Under the pieces are notes generated by a model. The model made no database searches. It worked only from the letters and a program-made list of their open reading frames with translations, and had not been told where the DNA came from. A DNA stretch of 64,000 nt from Foliamicus sp963666765 (lineage in GTDB: Bacteria; Pseudomonadota; Gammaproteobacteria; Steroidobacterales; Foliamicaceae): contig OY762933.1 of NCBI GenBank assembly GCA_963666765.1, positions 248,001-312,000 on the forward strand, read 5' to 3'. This document shows positions 50,302 through 59,339 of the stretch, one piece after another; the first letter of the stretch is position 1, and the number at the start of each line of letters is the position of its first letter. Made by a program: the position numbers and the translations under genes.

Positions 50302-51474
50302 TTGCCTGCCGCGGACGAGATTGCGATTGTCGGCGCCGGAATCGGCGGGCTGGCGCTTGCGCTGGGTTTGGCCCGGGCCGGCAGGCGCTTGCGCGTTTAT
50401 GAGCAGGCGCCCCAGCTCAGCGAGATCGGTGCGGGGGTTTCACTTTCGCCGAACGCCGTAAAGGGGCTTCGATACCTGGGCGTGGGCGAGCGCCTGGAGT
50501 CGTTGGCCGACGAGCCGCCGACCCAGGTCACGCGCCACTACGCAAACGGCAGGGTGCTGGTGAACTTCATCCGCAAAAGGACCCGCGAGCAATTGGGCGC
50601 GCCGTACCTGCAGGTCCATCGCGCCGACCTGCATGATCTTCTGCGCGACGGGCTGGCCTCGCTGCAGCCGGATGCCCTGGTTCTGGACAAGGAACTGACG
50701 GCCGTTTCGGATGATGCGGCAGGCGCATATGTGCTGGGTTTTACCGACGGTTCGCAGGCGGGCGCCGATTTGCTGGTGGGCGCCGACGGACTCAAGTCCA
50801 CCGTGCGCCGCGAGGTGTTTTCCGAACCGGAACCGGAATTCTCCGGCTTCGTGGCCTGGCGGGGACTGGTAACCCGCGACGAACTGGGCGCCGAGCAGTC
50901 ACGCCCCGGCTCCATGGTATTCGTGGCGCCGGGACGCATGTTCGTTCGCTATCCCGTGCGCCAGGGAGCACTGCAGAATTTCGTGGCTTTTTCGCGGGTC
51001 GATGGCTGGACCGCCGAAGGCTGGTCGCAGACGGGTTACATCAGCACGGTGCGCGATGTCTTTGCCGACTTTCACGATGATGCGCGCGTCGTTCTGCGCG
51101 CTTTTTCCGGCGAGCAGTGCCACAAGTGGGGGCTTTTTTCACGTCAGCCTTTGCCACGCTGGGTGAGGGAGCGGGCCACCGTGCTCGGCGACGCCGCCCA
51201 CCCCATGCTGCCCTGGTTAGGCCAGGGAGCGGCCACCGCGATTGAGGACGCGGTGATTCTGTGCCGCGCGCTGATCGAATTCGAAGACGCCGACGACGCC
51301 CTGCGACGCTATGAGAATGCCCGCCGGGAGCGTGTGAACGTGATTCACCACGCGTCCCTGTCCGGCGGCGAACGCCTGATGCAGCAGGACCCCGACGAAC
51401 TGGCCCGAAAGCCGGTGGTCACCGAGGAAACGATGGGACTCTCGCTCTACGATCCCGCAACCGAACCACTCTAA
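50302..51474 (+). CDS. FAD-dependent monooxygenase (salicylate hydroxylase-like)
   Basis: The frame begins with a TTG directly after the preceding TAG and gives 390 aa. It has the FAD dinucleotide site IAIVGAGIGGLALALGLARAG at residues 7-27 (given here as a run split by GIGG), the DG motif LLVGADGLKSTVRR near 153 and the GDAAHPMLPWLGQGAATAIEDA block near 294. This is the group A aromatic hydroxylase fold, close to salicylate 1-hydroxylases and 6-hydroxynicotinate 3-monooxygenases. It probably hydroxylates an aromatic ring in the same pathway as the preceding enzymes. Confidence 0.88.
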   Translation: MPAADEIAIVGAGIGGLALALGLARAGRRLRVYEQAPQLSEIGAGVSLSPNAVKGLRYLGVGERLESLADEPPTQVTRHYANGRVLVNFIRKRTREQLGAPYLQVHRADLHDLLRDGLASLQPDALVLDKELTAVSDDAAGAYVLGFTDGSQAGADLLVGADGLKSTVRREVFSEPEPEFSGFVAWRGLVTRDELGAEQSRPGSMVFVAPGRMFVRYPVRQGALQNFVAFSRVDGWTAEGWSQTGYISTVRDVFADFHDDARVVLRAFSGEQCHKWGLFSRQPLPRWVRERATVLGDAAHPMLPWLGQGAATAIEDAVILCRALIEFEDADDALRRYENARRERVNVIHHASLSGGERLMQQDPDELARKPVVTEETMGLSLYDPATEPL

Positions 51475-51486
51475 CGCGAACGGCCG

Positions 51487-51777
51487 TCAGGGGAGCGGGT
51501 CGAGTTCTCCGGCCAGGGCGTTGGTGACGCGGGCCACGAGGGCGCGGCCGCGTTGATTGAGCCGCTCCTGCTGTTTTTCGTTCGGCTTGTAGGCCTCGAT
51601 TTCATCGCTCACATTCAGGCCGTGGCGCTCCAGAACCGCTTCCAGTGCGGCGATACGGTCGATCAGGACGTAGAGCTCGTGCGTGAGGGTCATCACGGCC
51701 TGGCCGACGCCCGGCATGTCGTCCGCCGTGAGCGTCGGGCGGTCCGGGCTGTTGAAGGATCTGGGGTCGTCGTTCAT
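51487..51777 (-). CDS. small helical partner protein of methyltransferase, module C
   Basis: The ATG at 51777 overlaps the methyltransferase stop (ATGA) and gives 96 aa. The sequence GQAVMTLTHELYVLIDRIAALEAVLERHGL followed by an SDEIEAYKPNE turn and a basic helix matches the other two partner proteins (quoted in two parts: THELYVLIDR and LEAVLERHGL). It lacks the longer N-terminal tail of the module A protein. No known domain. Confidence 0.72.
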   Translation of the reverse strand: MNDDPRSFNSPDRPTLTADDMPGVGQAVMTLTHELYVLIDRIAALEAVLERHGLNVSDEIEAYKPNEKQQERLNQRGRALVARVTNALAGELDPLP

Positions 51778-52835
51778 GCCGGCTTGCGCGCTGTAACAAC
51801 GTAGGGGTAGGGATAGCCCTGATTGCCCAGGGCCCGGCCTTCGACCTCTTCGAAACCGGCGTCCTCGAGCGCGGCCACCAGGTCCAGGCTGGCGGATTCG
51901 CGCCAGAAGGGCTCGCCGCCGTAGCGCGCGAGCTGGTCCGCCTGCCATTCCTGGACCCTGTTCAGGTGCGCGTAGCGCGCGACGTCGCTCATCAGCAGGT
52001 CGCCGCCGGGCCTCAGCACCCGGTAGGCCTCGGCGAAGGACGCCCGGATGGCGTCGGCGGGCAATTCGTGCAGCAGGATGTAGGACGTGACCAGGTCGAA
52101 GGACTCGTCGTCGAAGCCGGTGTCCTCGGCGGCGCGCAGATACAGTTGCCAGCGGTAGCCGCATGCGTTTCCGGTGCGCAGCGCGTGCTCCAGCGTGCGG
52201 ATCGAGACGTCTACCCCGATGATTTCGGCATCCGGATAGGTCTCGGCCAGCGCGTGGGTGAAGTGGCCGGTGGAGCAACCCATCTCGAGAATCCGGTCGT
52301 AGCTGTCCTTCGGCGCCAGCCCGGCCACCATGCTCCGCTGCGTGAAGATACCGCCCGGGTAGGTTGCGTCCACGATGTGCTTGTGGACGATTTCCCCGTG
52401 AACGAAACCCATGTAGGGGTGCCCGTCCCATCCGCCGCGGGTGCGGTGAATCTCAACGCCGTCGAAATAGTCCGGGACCTCGAAGCCCTCCTCGGCAACA
52501 AGGCGCGAGGGCCCTTCGTCGTAGCGGGCCAGCAGGTCGGTGACGTCCGGCTTCAGTTCCTCGAAGGCGTCCATCGCGATCAGGCCGTGCTGGCGCGAAT
52601 GCCATTCGCCGATGGTTTGCTGCACCCTGTAGCCGGGTTCTCCGGACAGGGCGCCGGTTACGGTTTCGTGGCGCTCGTCCAGGTCGTCCGGCAGGTCGGC
52701 GCCTTCACCGAAACGGCTGTTCAGTTCTTCCTGGACGCCCTGGCGCACCCGCGTCGTGCCGTGAAACATATGGGCCAGGAAATCGACGGAGGCGCGCCCA
52801 CGCTGGCGGAGCTTCGGATGCAGGGTGTTTTTCAT
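51774..52835 (-). CDS. SAM-dependent methyltransferase with long N-terminal region, module C
   Basis: The 353 aa protein has motif I ILEMGCSTGHFT near 183, a DVSIRTLEHAL block, LVTSYILLHELPADAI near 251 and LRPGGDLLMSDV. The N-terminal region is diverged from modules A and B but keeps a tryptophan-rich helix near 78 and EIHRTRGGW at 128-136, where A and B have DIH-x-QPGGY. It overlaps the GPH transporter gene upstream (ATGA) and the partner gene downstream, so import, methylation and partner protein form one transcript. Confidence 0.84.
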   Translation of the reverse strand: MKNTLHPKLRQRGRASVDFLAHMFHGTTRVRQGVQEELNSRFGEGADLPDDLDERHETVTGALSGEPGYRVQQTIGEWHSRQHGLIAMDAFEELKPDVTDLLARYDEGPSRLVAEEGFEVPDYFDGVEIHRTRGGWDGHPYMGFVHGEIVHKHIVDATYPGGIFTQRSMVAGLAPKDSYDRILEMGCSTGHFTHALAETYPDAEIIGVDVSIRTLEHALRTGNACGYRWQLYLRAAEDTGFDDESFDLVTSYILLHELPADAIRASFAEAYRVLRPGGDLLMSDVARYAHLNRVQEWQADQLARYGGEPFWRESASLDLVAALEDAGFEEVEGRALGNQGYPYPYVVTARKPA

Positions 52836-54169
52836 GACTTTGCGTGCTCCATTTGTTCGAGTTGTGCCCTGGTGAGGCGATAGCGGCTCAGAATGAACAT
52901 TGCGGTCAGGCCCATCGCAGTGGGTATGTAGGACATTCCCAACAGCAGCGCACTGCCGACTTCGGGCGCTTGCAGCGCGTCGTCCGGAAGGTCCCGGTCA
53001 AAACCCGCAAACTGCAGAGCCAGGCCGATAATGAGCGGGCCCAGGGCAAAGGTGAATTTCTCCACGAAGCTGTAGACGGCAGTGTAAACCCCCTCGCGCC
53101 GTATGCCCGTCCTGCGCGCATCGTACTCGATGGTGTCCGTCAGCATCGACATGGCCATCACGATGTTGCCGCTGCCGGCGATCGCAATGATCGCCGCCCG
53201 CGCCAGGATCGCGGGCAAGGGTTCCCCCGGTCCGGCCAGCATCCAGCTCGACACGGCGATTACGTAGCAAAGAGCGGCCAGGAAGTAGGTCTCACGCTTT
53301 CCGATACGTTTCGATATCGCGACCAGGATCGGAGTGCCGACGATCGACATGGCGGTGAAGACGACTCCGTACCAGAAAAGGATGGCGAGCGGCATCTGCA
53401 GGTAGTGCTGGACAAAGAACAGGATCGTCGCCTGCGAAGCCGCGATCCCGACCAGTTGCGCGGCCTTGACCCCAATGAGCAGCAGGAAGTGCGGATTCCT
53501 GCGGATCGGACTGAACTGCCGGAACACGTTGATTCGCTCGACGCCGGCGTCGGTAAACCGCGCCCCTGCGGTGCCGAAGTAGGTCGTCAGCATTGAGGCG
53601 AGAATGATGGCTCCGCCGCCGGCGCCCACGACCGAGTAGGTGACCCAGTTGTAGGGTCCAAGCCGTTCCTGCAACAGGGGCGGCACGGAGGTGGCAAGAA
53701 AAATGCCGCTGGCAATGAACACCATGCGGTAACCGTGAATGGCCGAGCGTTCGTGATAGCTTTCGGTCATTTCCGCCGGCATGGCCATGTAGGGAACGTT
53801 GAACAGCGTGTAGCCGAAGGTATACACGGCCAGCGCGGCGAATATATAGGCTGCGGTCAGCCATTGCTGTGCAAAGATCGGCGTGGTGAAAATGAGTATG
53901 AAGGAGCAGGTCGATACAAAGGCGCCGGCCAAAAGGAACGGACGCCGGCGGCCTCTGGGAGATTTGATACGGTCGCTCCAGCTGCCCACTACGGGGTCGC
54001 TGATCACGTCCAGCAGCTTGGTCAGGAAGATCAACGATCCAGCCAGCGCCGGGGCGATGCCCAGCACGTTGACCATGTAGAACAGCGCCAGAACGCCGAT
54101 TGCGTTCATCAGCAGTGCTACGCCCAGCGCGCCGGTTCCCCAGCACACGCGTATGCGCTGGGAAATCAT
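52832..54169 (-). CDS. GPH/MelB-type MFS cation symporter
   Basis: The 445 aa membrane protein has about 12 hydrophobic segments and the MelB-like features KLLDVISDPVVGSWSDRI near 50, RGRRRPFLLAG near 72 and YTLFNVPYMAMPAEMT near 120. The glycoside-pentoside-hexuronide family couples sugar or small-anion uptake to H+ or Na+. It precedes and overlaps the module C methyltransferase, so it may bring in the compound that is methylated. Ligand unknown. Confidence 0.86.
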   Translation of the reverse strand: MISQRIRVCWGTGALGVALLMNAIGVLALFYMVNVLGIAPALAGSLIFLTKLLDVISDPVVGSWSDRIKSPRGRRRPFLLAGAFVSTCSFILIFTTPIFAQQWLTAAYIFAALAVYTFGYTLFNVPYMAMPAEMTESYHERSAIHGYRMVFIASGIFLATSVPPLLQERLGPYNWVTYSVVGAGGGAIILASMLTTYFGTAGARFTDAGVERINVFRQFSPIRRNPHFLLLIGVKAAQLVGIAASQATILFFVQHYLQMPLAILFWYGVVFTAMSIVGTPILVAISKRIGKRETYFLAALCYVIAVSSWMLAGPGEPLPAILARAAIIAIAGSGNIVMAMSMLTDTIEYDARRTGIRREGVYTAVYSFVEKFTFALGPLIIGLALQFAGFDRDLPDDALQAPEVGSALLLGMSYIPTAMGLTAMFILSRYRLTRAQLEQMEHAKS

Positions 54170-54200
54170 GACGCCGGAGGCGCCGCGGCAGTTCGGGTGC

Positions 54201-55253
54201 TCAGTCCGTGTTCCAGGGCACGAGCCGGTCGACCAGCGCCGAGCCGTGGACCATGGTCCGCAGCGGAGGCATCGCCAGAAGCGATTCAGGGAAGGTCGGG
54301 GCGGGCGGCGAAAGGGCGTCCAGTTCCGCCAGAGTCTCCGCGTCCAGCTCCAGGTCCACGCAGCTCAGGTTCTGTCCGAACTGCTTTAGGTTGCGTGCGC
54401 CGACGATCGGAATGACCGGCGCGGGACGCTGCAGCAGCCAGGCCAGCGCGACGGTCGCAGGCGCGGCGTCCAGGCGGTCCGCCACCTTCTGCAGGCCCTG
54501 AGCCACCTTGAGGTTGTGCGGAGTCAGCATGCGCGAACCCATGGGTCCGCTCAGGCGTCCTTCTCCCTCCACGCTGCCGTCCTTCGAGACGGTGTACTTG
54601 CCGGTCAGCGCGCCGAAGAGCAGGGGGCTCCAGGCGGTAATCGCCATGTTCTGAAACTTCGCCAGCGGGAAGAACGCGTTCTCGATGGTGCGCTCGGCCA
54701 GGTTGTACTGCAGCTGGAAGGCGGTGAATTGCGTCCATCCGCGCTGCTCGGCCGCCGCGTTCATCGCGGCGACCCACCAGGCCGGAGCATTGGAGATGCC
54801 TATGTGCAGGATCTTGCCGAGCCGCACCTGGTCGTCCAGCGCGCGCATGATTTCCATGGGCGGGGTCATCCCGTCGGCGGCGTGCACCCAGTAGAGGTCA
54901 AGGTAGTCGGTCTCGAGCCTCTTGAGGCTGCCTTCCAGAGAGCGGACCAGGTTGGCGCGGTGATTGCCGCCGGCATTGGGGTCGTCCGAATCGGTATTCA
55001 TCGAATATTTGCTGGCCAGGATGATCCGCCTGCGGTCCTCGCCCATGAAGCGGCCCAGCATGCTTTCGCTGGCGCCCATGCCGTACATGTCGGCCGTGTC
55101 GATGAAGTTTCCTCCCGCCTCCAGGTAGGCGTCGTATACGGCGCGGCAGTCCTCCTCGTCGGCATACAGGTGGGCGGCGCCTCCGAAGGTCATGGACCCC
55201 AGGCACAGTTCGGAAACGCGCAAGCTGCTTGCGCCCAGTAATCTCAGTTTCAT
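54201..55253 (-). CDS. aldo/keto reductase
   Basis: The 350 aa enzyme follows AGGGAGAAG. It shows the family features: the GSMTFGG start, NFIDTADMYGMGASES near 50 with the catalytic Asp and Tyr, ILASKYSMNTD near 79 with the Lys, DYLDLYWVHAAD near 116 and the C-terminal PIVGARNLKQFGQNL NADPH loop. It reduces an aldehyde or ketone. It is in a minus-strand series with the carboxymuconolactone-decarboxylase-like gene, but 13 bp separate them. Confidence 0.9.
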   Translation of the reverse strand: MKLRLLGASSLRVSELCLGSMTFGGAAHLYADEEDCRAVYDAYLEAGGNFIDTADMYGMGASESMLGRFMGEDRRRIILASKYSMNTDSDDPNAGGNHRANLVRSLEGSLKRLETDYLDLYWVHAADGMTPPMEIMRALDDQVRLGKILHIGISNAPAWWVAAMNAAAEQRGWTQFTAFQLQYNLAERTIENAFFPLAKFQNMAITAWSPLLFGALTGKYTVSKDGSVEGEGRLSGPMGSRMLTPHNLKVAQGLQKVADRLDAAPATVALAWLLQRPAPVIPIVGARNLKQFGQNLSCVDLELDAETLAELDALSPPAPTFPESLLAMPPLRTMVHGSALVDRLVPWNTD

Positions 55254-55266
55254 TCGAATCTTCTCC

Positions 55267-55866
55267 CTATGACCGGTCTTCGCCGGGTTCGCGCGCCAAT
55301 TGGTGGTATTGGGGATTGGGTGTCATGCCGGTGGCCATGGCCACGCGGTTGCTGAAATTGAAAAAGCCGGTGACATTGGCGATGTCCCAGATGTCCCGCT
55401 CGCTGAATCCGGCCTCGCGCAGCCGTGCGCGGTCTTCCGCGCCGGTCTCCTGCGGGCTGGCGGTGGCCTTCCAGGCGAAGTCCAGCATGGCCCGCTGGCG
55501 CGGCGTTATCTCCGCCTCGCGGTAGTTCATCACCAGCACCTCGCCCAGCAGCGGGTCCCCCGACAGTTTGCGCACGGCCGCGCCATGGGCGACCAGGCAA
55601 TACAGGCAATGATTGGCCGAGGACACCACCACGGCGATCATTTCCCGCTCCAGCTTGCTCAACCCCGAGTCGGCCAGCATCAGTTCGTCGTAGATATCGC
55701 GAAAGACGCGGAGCTTTTCGCTGCTGAAGGAATGGGCGGTGAGCACGTTGGGCACGAAGCCCAGCTTTTCCTCGCACAGCGCGAAATAATCGCGCAGGTC
55801 CTCCGCAAGTTCCTCCCGCGGCAGCGGCGGGATGTCCAGGGCCATGACCTCGTCGCGAATACTCAT
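55267..55866 (-). CDS. AhpD/carboxymuconolactone decarboxylase-like peroxidase-related protein
   Basis: The ATG at 55866 overlaps the binding-protein stop (ATGA) and gives 199 aa. The redox motif is C87-LY-C90 with His94 (NHCLYCLVAHG), as in AhpD-like alkylhydroperoxidases. PNVLTAHSFSSEKL and the C-terminal NVTGFFNFSNRVA fit the uncharacterised peroxidase-related family. Likely protection against peroxide or an oxidised intermediate. Confidence 0.87.
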   Translation of the reverse strand: MSIRDEVMALDIPPLPREELAEDLRDYFALCEEKLGFVPNVLTAHSFSSEKLRVFRDIYDELMLADSGLSKLEREMIAVVVSSANHCLYCLVAHGAAVRKLSGDPLLGEVLVMNYREAEITPRQRAMLDFAWKATASPQETGAEDRARLREAGFSERDIWDIANVTGFFNFSNRVAMATGMTPNPQYHQLAREPGEDRS

Positions 55867-56936
55867 GTCGCGTTCTCCCGGTGAGCCGCGAAATCGGCCT
55901 TGCCGGCCTGGATCAGGTCGTATATCTCCTGCGCGCGGCCGCCGATGCGATCGATCAGCTTCTGGTGCGAGCCCTGCGCGGCTTCGCGCCACCGCGCCTT
56001 CTGTTCCGCGGTCAGGCTGTAAAAGGTAACCCGGCCGGCATCCTGCCATTCGCGTTCCTGGCCGGCAATGACTTCCCGCACGATGTCGCGGTTCTCCTGC
56101 TGGCCGTCCAGGGCGTTAGCCAGCACCTGGCGCACTTCCTCCGGAAGGGAGTCATACCATTGCGAGTTTGCGAACTGCACGCCGGAGTCGTAGGCGTGCC
56201 CGGTCAGCGTGTAGTGCGGCGCTTCGCTTGCAATGCCGGACAGCAGGTACTGTCCGGCGCCGCTCTGGCCGCACTCGATCAGGCCGGTCTGAAGGGCCGG
56301 CAGGGTCTCGTCAAAGGGCAGGGGGATGTTGTCGGCGCCGATCGTGCCGGTAAACACCTGGGGCGCGATTGCGGTGGAAGCGCGCATCTTTACTCCACGG
56401 AATTCCCCGGGTTCGACCCTGGGTTCGCGGCAGTAGATATGGTTCCAGCCCACCTCACTCCACTGCAGGAAGGTCAGTCCGCGTTCCGCCAGCATTTCGG
56501 TGAAGACCGGGGTCAGGTAGTTGTCCGTTACGAAGTCAACCTCCTCGTAGCTGTCGAAGAGATACGGAGCCAGAATCACGCTCAGCTCGGGCACTACGCT
56601 GGACATGCCGTGCAGAGAGGTTCCCGCATACTGGATCCGTCCGCGCCGGGCCTGGGCGAGGATGGTCTCCTCGGTCCCGAGCTGCCCGTTAACCGACATC
56701 TGCAGTTCCAGCCCCGGGTATTCGGCTTCGTGGACGCGGCGTTCGAAGCGCCTCCAGCCGTCATGCCAGGGCGTGTCGATGGCGCCGGAAGCGCCGATCA
56801 CCACCACCAGCCTGCCGTCGTCCTCCTGCGGGCCGGAATCGCCCCCGCAGGCCGCCAGCAACAGCGCCGCCAGCAATAGGCCTTCCCGTCGCCGGAAAGG
56901 CCGCGATAGGGCGGTGATTCGGTCGAGGATTGTCAG
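55863..56936 (-). CDS. TRAP transporter substrate-binding protein DctP-like, start probably CTG
   Basis: This periplasmic C4-dicarboxylate-type binding lipoprotein has GWRRFERRVHE, LGTEETILAQARRGRIQ, FRGVKMRAS and LPFDETLPALQTGLIECG, the TRAP-binding fold. The only ATG/GTG/TTG start that keeps the lipobox (LLLAAC) is a TTG at 56876, which leaves just nine residues before the Cys and no basic n-region. A CTG at 56936, overlapping the previous stop (CTGA) and 7 nt after GGAG, gives a full signal peptide with RPFRRREG. I therefore use 56936 (357 aa). No DctQ or DctM permease gene is present. Confidence 0.8.
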   Translation of the reverse strand: MTILDRITALSRPFRRREGLLLAALLLAACGGDSGPQEDDGRLVVVIGASGAIDTPWHDGWRRFERRVHEAEYPGLELQMSVNGQLGTEETILAQARRGRIQYAGTSLHGMSSVVPELSVILAPYLFDSYEEVDFVTDNYLTPVFTEMLAERGLTFLQWSEVGWNHIYCREPRVEPGEFRGVKMRASTAIAPQVFTGTIGADNIPLPFDETLPALQTGLIECGQSGAGQYLLSGIASEAPHYTLTGHAYDSGVQFANSQWYDSLPEEVRQVLANALDGQQENRDIVREVIAGQEREWQDAGRVTFYSLTAEQKARWREAAQGSHQKLIDRIGGRAQEIYDLIQAGKADFAAHRENAT

Positions 56937-57928
56937 ACGTCCTCTCCGCCCACCTCAATCAGGGTCCGGCCGTACAACTCGCGGTTCTCGAAGGCCGCAT
57001 GCATGGCTGGCGTTTCGTCCAGGCCGGCAACCCGCTCAATCGGGATTCGCCATTGGCCGGTGGCAAGCTTTTCCTCTATTTCGGCGTCTTCCGCCTGCCG
57101 GGTGCGGGCCTGGTGGAAGAACTGCACAAAACCGGTAACGCTTATGCTCTTGCCGATCAGCAGGGAAAGGTCGGCCGGCGGGGCCAGGCCGCCCATCGCC
57201 CCGATATAGATCACGTTGCCCAGCGGCGCGCAGGCGTCGTAGTTGCGTGGCGCATTGGGGCCCTGCACGCCGTCGATGATCACGTCGGCGCCGCGGCCAC
57301 CGGTGATTTCCTTGACCTGCGAGGGCCATTCTTCGGAGCGGTAGTCGAGCATGTGATCGGCGCCGAACTGCCTGGCCCATTCGCCTTTTTCCCCGCCACC
57401 GACCAGTCCGATCACCGTGGCTCCGGCCTCCTTGGCGATCTGCGTCGTCATGATGCCTACCGCGCCGGCCGCTGAATGCACGACCACCGTCTGGCCCGGC
57501 TGCACCCGTCCCGCCGAGTGCACCAGGTGCCAGGACGTGGGCGCGCAGGTCGAAAAGGTCGATCCCAACTGGTAGTCGAAGCGGTCCGGGATGGGCACCA
57601 GGCCGGCAGCGCGCGCTATGGCGAATTCGCCGTTGCCGTTCCATTGGCCGTTGGCGGCCACGCGCTTGCCCTTGAGCGAGGCGTCGACGCCATCGCCGGT
57701 TTCCACGACCCTGCCCGAGTACTCGTATCCGGGCACGAACGGAAACCCCGGGTGCATCCACTTGATCCGGTCGGCCCTTGCATGCGTGTCCAGCGGATTG
57801 AGCGGCGCGTAGGCTACCTGTATCCGTACCTGGCCCTCGCCCGGAGACGGAATGGGCAGTTCCTTCATTTGCAGGGATTCGGGGCCGCCGGGCGCTTCGG
57901 CGACGATGGCGCGCATGGTATCTGACAT
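56933..57928 (-). CDS. zinc-free quinone oxidoreductase / MDR family dehydrogenase
   Basis: The ATG at 57928 (MSDTMRAIVAEAPGGP) after GGAGGGAG gives 331 aa. Medium-chain dehydrogenase features are the GroES-like N-terminal half, VVHSAAGAVGIMTTQIAKEAGATVIGLVGG near 155-184 as NADPH site (split by GAVG), and VTGFVQFFHQ near 275. The Cys/His zinc ligands of alcohol dehydrogenases are absent, as in NADPH:quinone reductases. Its stop overlaps the probable CTG start of the binding protein. Confidence 0.88.
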   Translation of the reverse strand: MSDTMRAIVAEAPGGPESLQMKELPIPSPGEGQVRIQVAYAPLNPLDTHARADRIKWMHPGFPFVPGYEYSGRVVETGDGVDASLKGKRVAANGQWNGNGEFAIARAAGLVPIPDRFDYQLGSTFSTCAPTSWHLVHSAGRVQPGQTVVVHSAAGAVGIMTTQIAKEAGATVIGLVGGGEKGEWARQFGADHMLDYRSEEWPSQVKEITGGRGADVIIDGVQGPNAPRNYDACAPLGNVIYIGAMGGLAPPADLSLLIGKSISVTGFVQFFHQARTRQAEDAEIEEKLATGQWRIPIERVAGLDETPAMHAAFENRELYGRTLIEVGGEDV

Positions 57929-58215
57929 CAGGGGTTCTCCCTCCAGGGAAAAAGAGGGCATTGTACCCACCGGCCACCGCTCGCGTGGTTGCCGGTCAGC
58001 AAGTTATGCGTGGCCAGGTTGCGGGGGGCATTTGCGCGGCTCATGCCCGTTCCAGGGCTGAATGAAGCCCGGAAACCGCCCGTATGGTTCCGGTTGCGTT
58101 TCGTTCCGGCTGATGGTCGCTTGCCCCGGACGCCCGGTTGCGCTCGACGCCTGAAAGTGTTGCTACAATGCGAACGCGACGCATGTGCGGATTCTGGGAC
58201 GCGGGGGGCTTTGGC
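57929..58215. other. 287-bp divergent intergenic region
   Basis: It lies between the quinone reductase and ABC binding-protein genes and must hold both promoters. I see no clear sigma-70 hexamers, palindromes or repeats. Confidence 0.6.
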
Positions 58216-59310
58216 TTGACTTGGAATAACGGCAAACGCGTTCTCGCGTACCTGGTGGTCTTATGCTGGTCAGCCGCCGCCGGCAGCCTGTCCGCGCAGC
58301 ATCTTACCGTTGTGTCCTGGGGCGGCGCCTACGCGAAAGCCTGCGAGGAGGCAATTTTCAAGCCCTTCGAGGCCGAAACGGGCATTGAAGTGCGAATCGA
58401 AGATTACAACGGCGGTCTGGCGCAAATCCGGGCGCAGGTCGATGCCGGGAATGTGTACTGGGATGTGGTCGATCTTGAGCTGTCTGACGGCGTGCGTGGC
58501 TGCGACGAGGGATTGCTGGAGCCTCTGGATACCACCAGGCTGGCCCCGACGGCGGACGGGTCCGCCGCTCGTGATGACTTCTACCCGGATACCCTTGGCG
58601 AGTGCGGTCTGGGCACTGTCTTCTATTCGACCGTGTTCGCATACAACAACGAGGAAGTGGGCGAGCAAAAACCTCGGACCATCGAGGACTTTTTTGATCT
58701 CGAGAAATTCCCCGGCCGGCGCGGCATGCGGCGGGCGCCTGCGGTCAACCTCGAGTTTGCGCTCCTGGCGGATGGTGTTGCAGCCGGGGATGTGTATTCC
58801 GTGCTGGATACGGAGCAAGGCGTTGAACGCGCATTCCGCAAACTCGATAGCATAAAGGACCAGGTGATCTGGTGGCAGGCCGGGGCGCAGCCGGCGCAGA
58901 TGCTCGCCGATGGCGAAGTCGTGATGACCACGGCCTACAACGGCCGGATATTCAATGCGCAGGTGATAGAGAACCAGCCCTTCGTGGTGGTCTGGGACGG
59001 CCAGGTGCTGGACACGGGGCAATTCGCAATCGTTGCGGGCACGCCGCGGCGTGCCGAGGCGGAGAAGCTCATGGAGTTTGCCTCAAGGCCGAGTTCTCTG
59101 GCGGGACTGGGACGCTACATCGCCTACAGTCCCACGCGGATATCCGCGGAGCCTCTGATTTCGACCCACCTTGAGACGGGTGTTGAAATGGCTCCCCACA
59201 TGCCGAATTCACCCCGGCACACCCGGCGCGCCCTGCGCAGCGACTGGGCCTGGTGGAGCGAGCATGCCGACGAAATGAACGAGCGCTTTGTGATATGGCT
59301 GTTGCGATAG
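58216..59310 (+). CDS. polyamine-type ABC transporter substrate-binding protein
   Basis: A TTG at 58216, 7 nt after GGGGGG, gives 364 aa with a signal peptide ending SAAAGSLSAQ; an in-frame ATG at 58183 has no ribosome site. The PotD/PotF-like fold shows LTVVSWGGAYAKACEEAI at the mature N-terminus, VYWDVVDLELSD near 78, IEDFFDLEKFPGRRGM near 155 and WAGQPAQML-like AGAQPAQMLADGEVVM near 218. It should bind a polyamine-like or other cationic solute. There is no permease or ATPase gene; the next gene is a TonB-dependent receptor. Confidence 0.85.
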   Translation: MTWNNGKRVLAYLVVLCWSAAAGSLSAQHLTVVSWGGAYAKACEEAIFKPFEAETGIEVRIEDYNGGLAQIRAQVDAGNVYWDVVDLELSDGVRGCDEGLLEPLDTTRLAPTADGSAARDDFYPDTLGECGLGTVFYSTVFAYNNEEVGEQKPRTIEDFFDLEKFPGRRGMRRAPAVNLEFALLADGVAAGDVYSVLDTEQGVERAFRKLDSIKDQVIWWQAGAQPAQMLADGEVVMTTAYNGRIFNAQVIENQPFVVVWDGQVLDTGQFAIVAGTPRRAEAEKLMEFASRPSSLAGLGRYIAYSPTRISAEPLISTHLETGVEMAPHMPNSPRHTRRALRSDWAWWSEHADEMNERFVIWLLR

Positions 59311-59339
59311 CCCGGCCTGTTTTCCCGGAGGCGCCGGGC

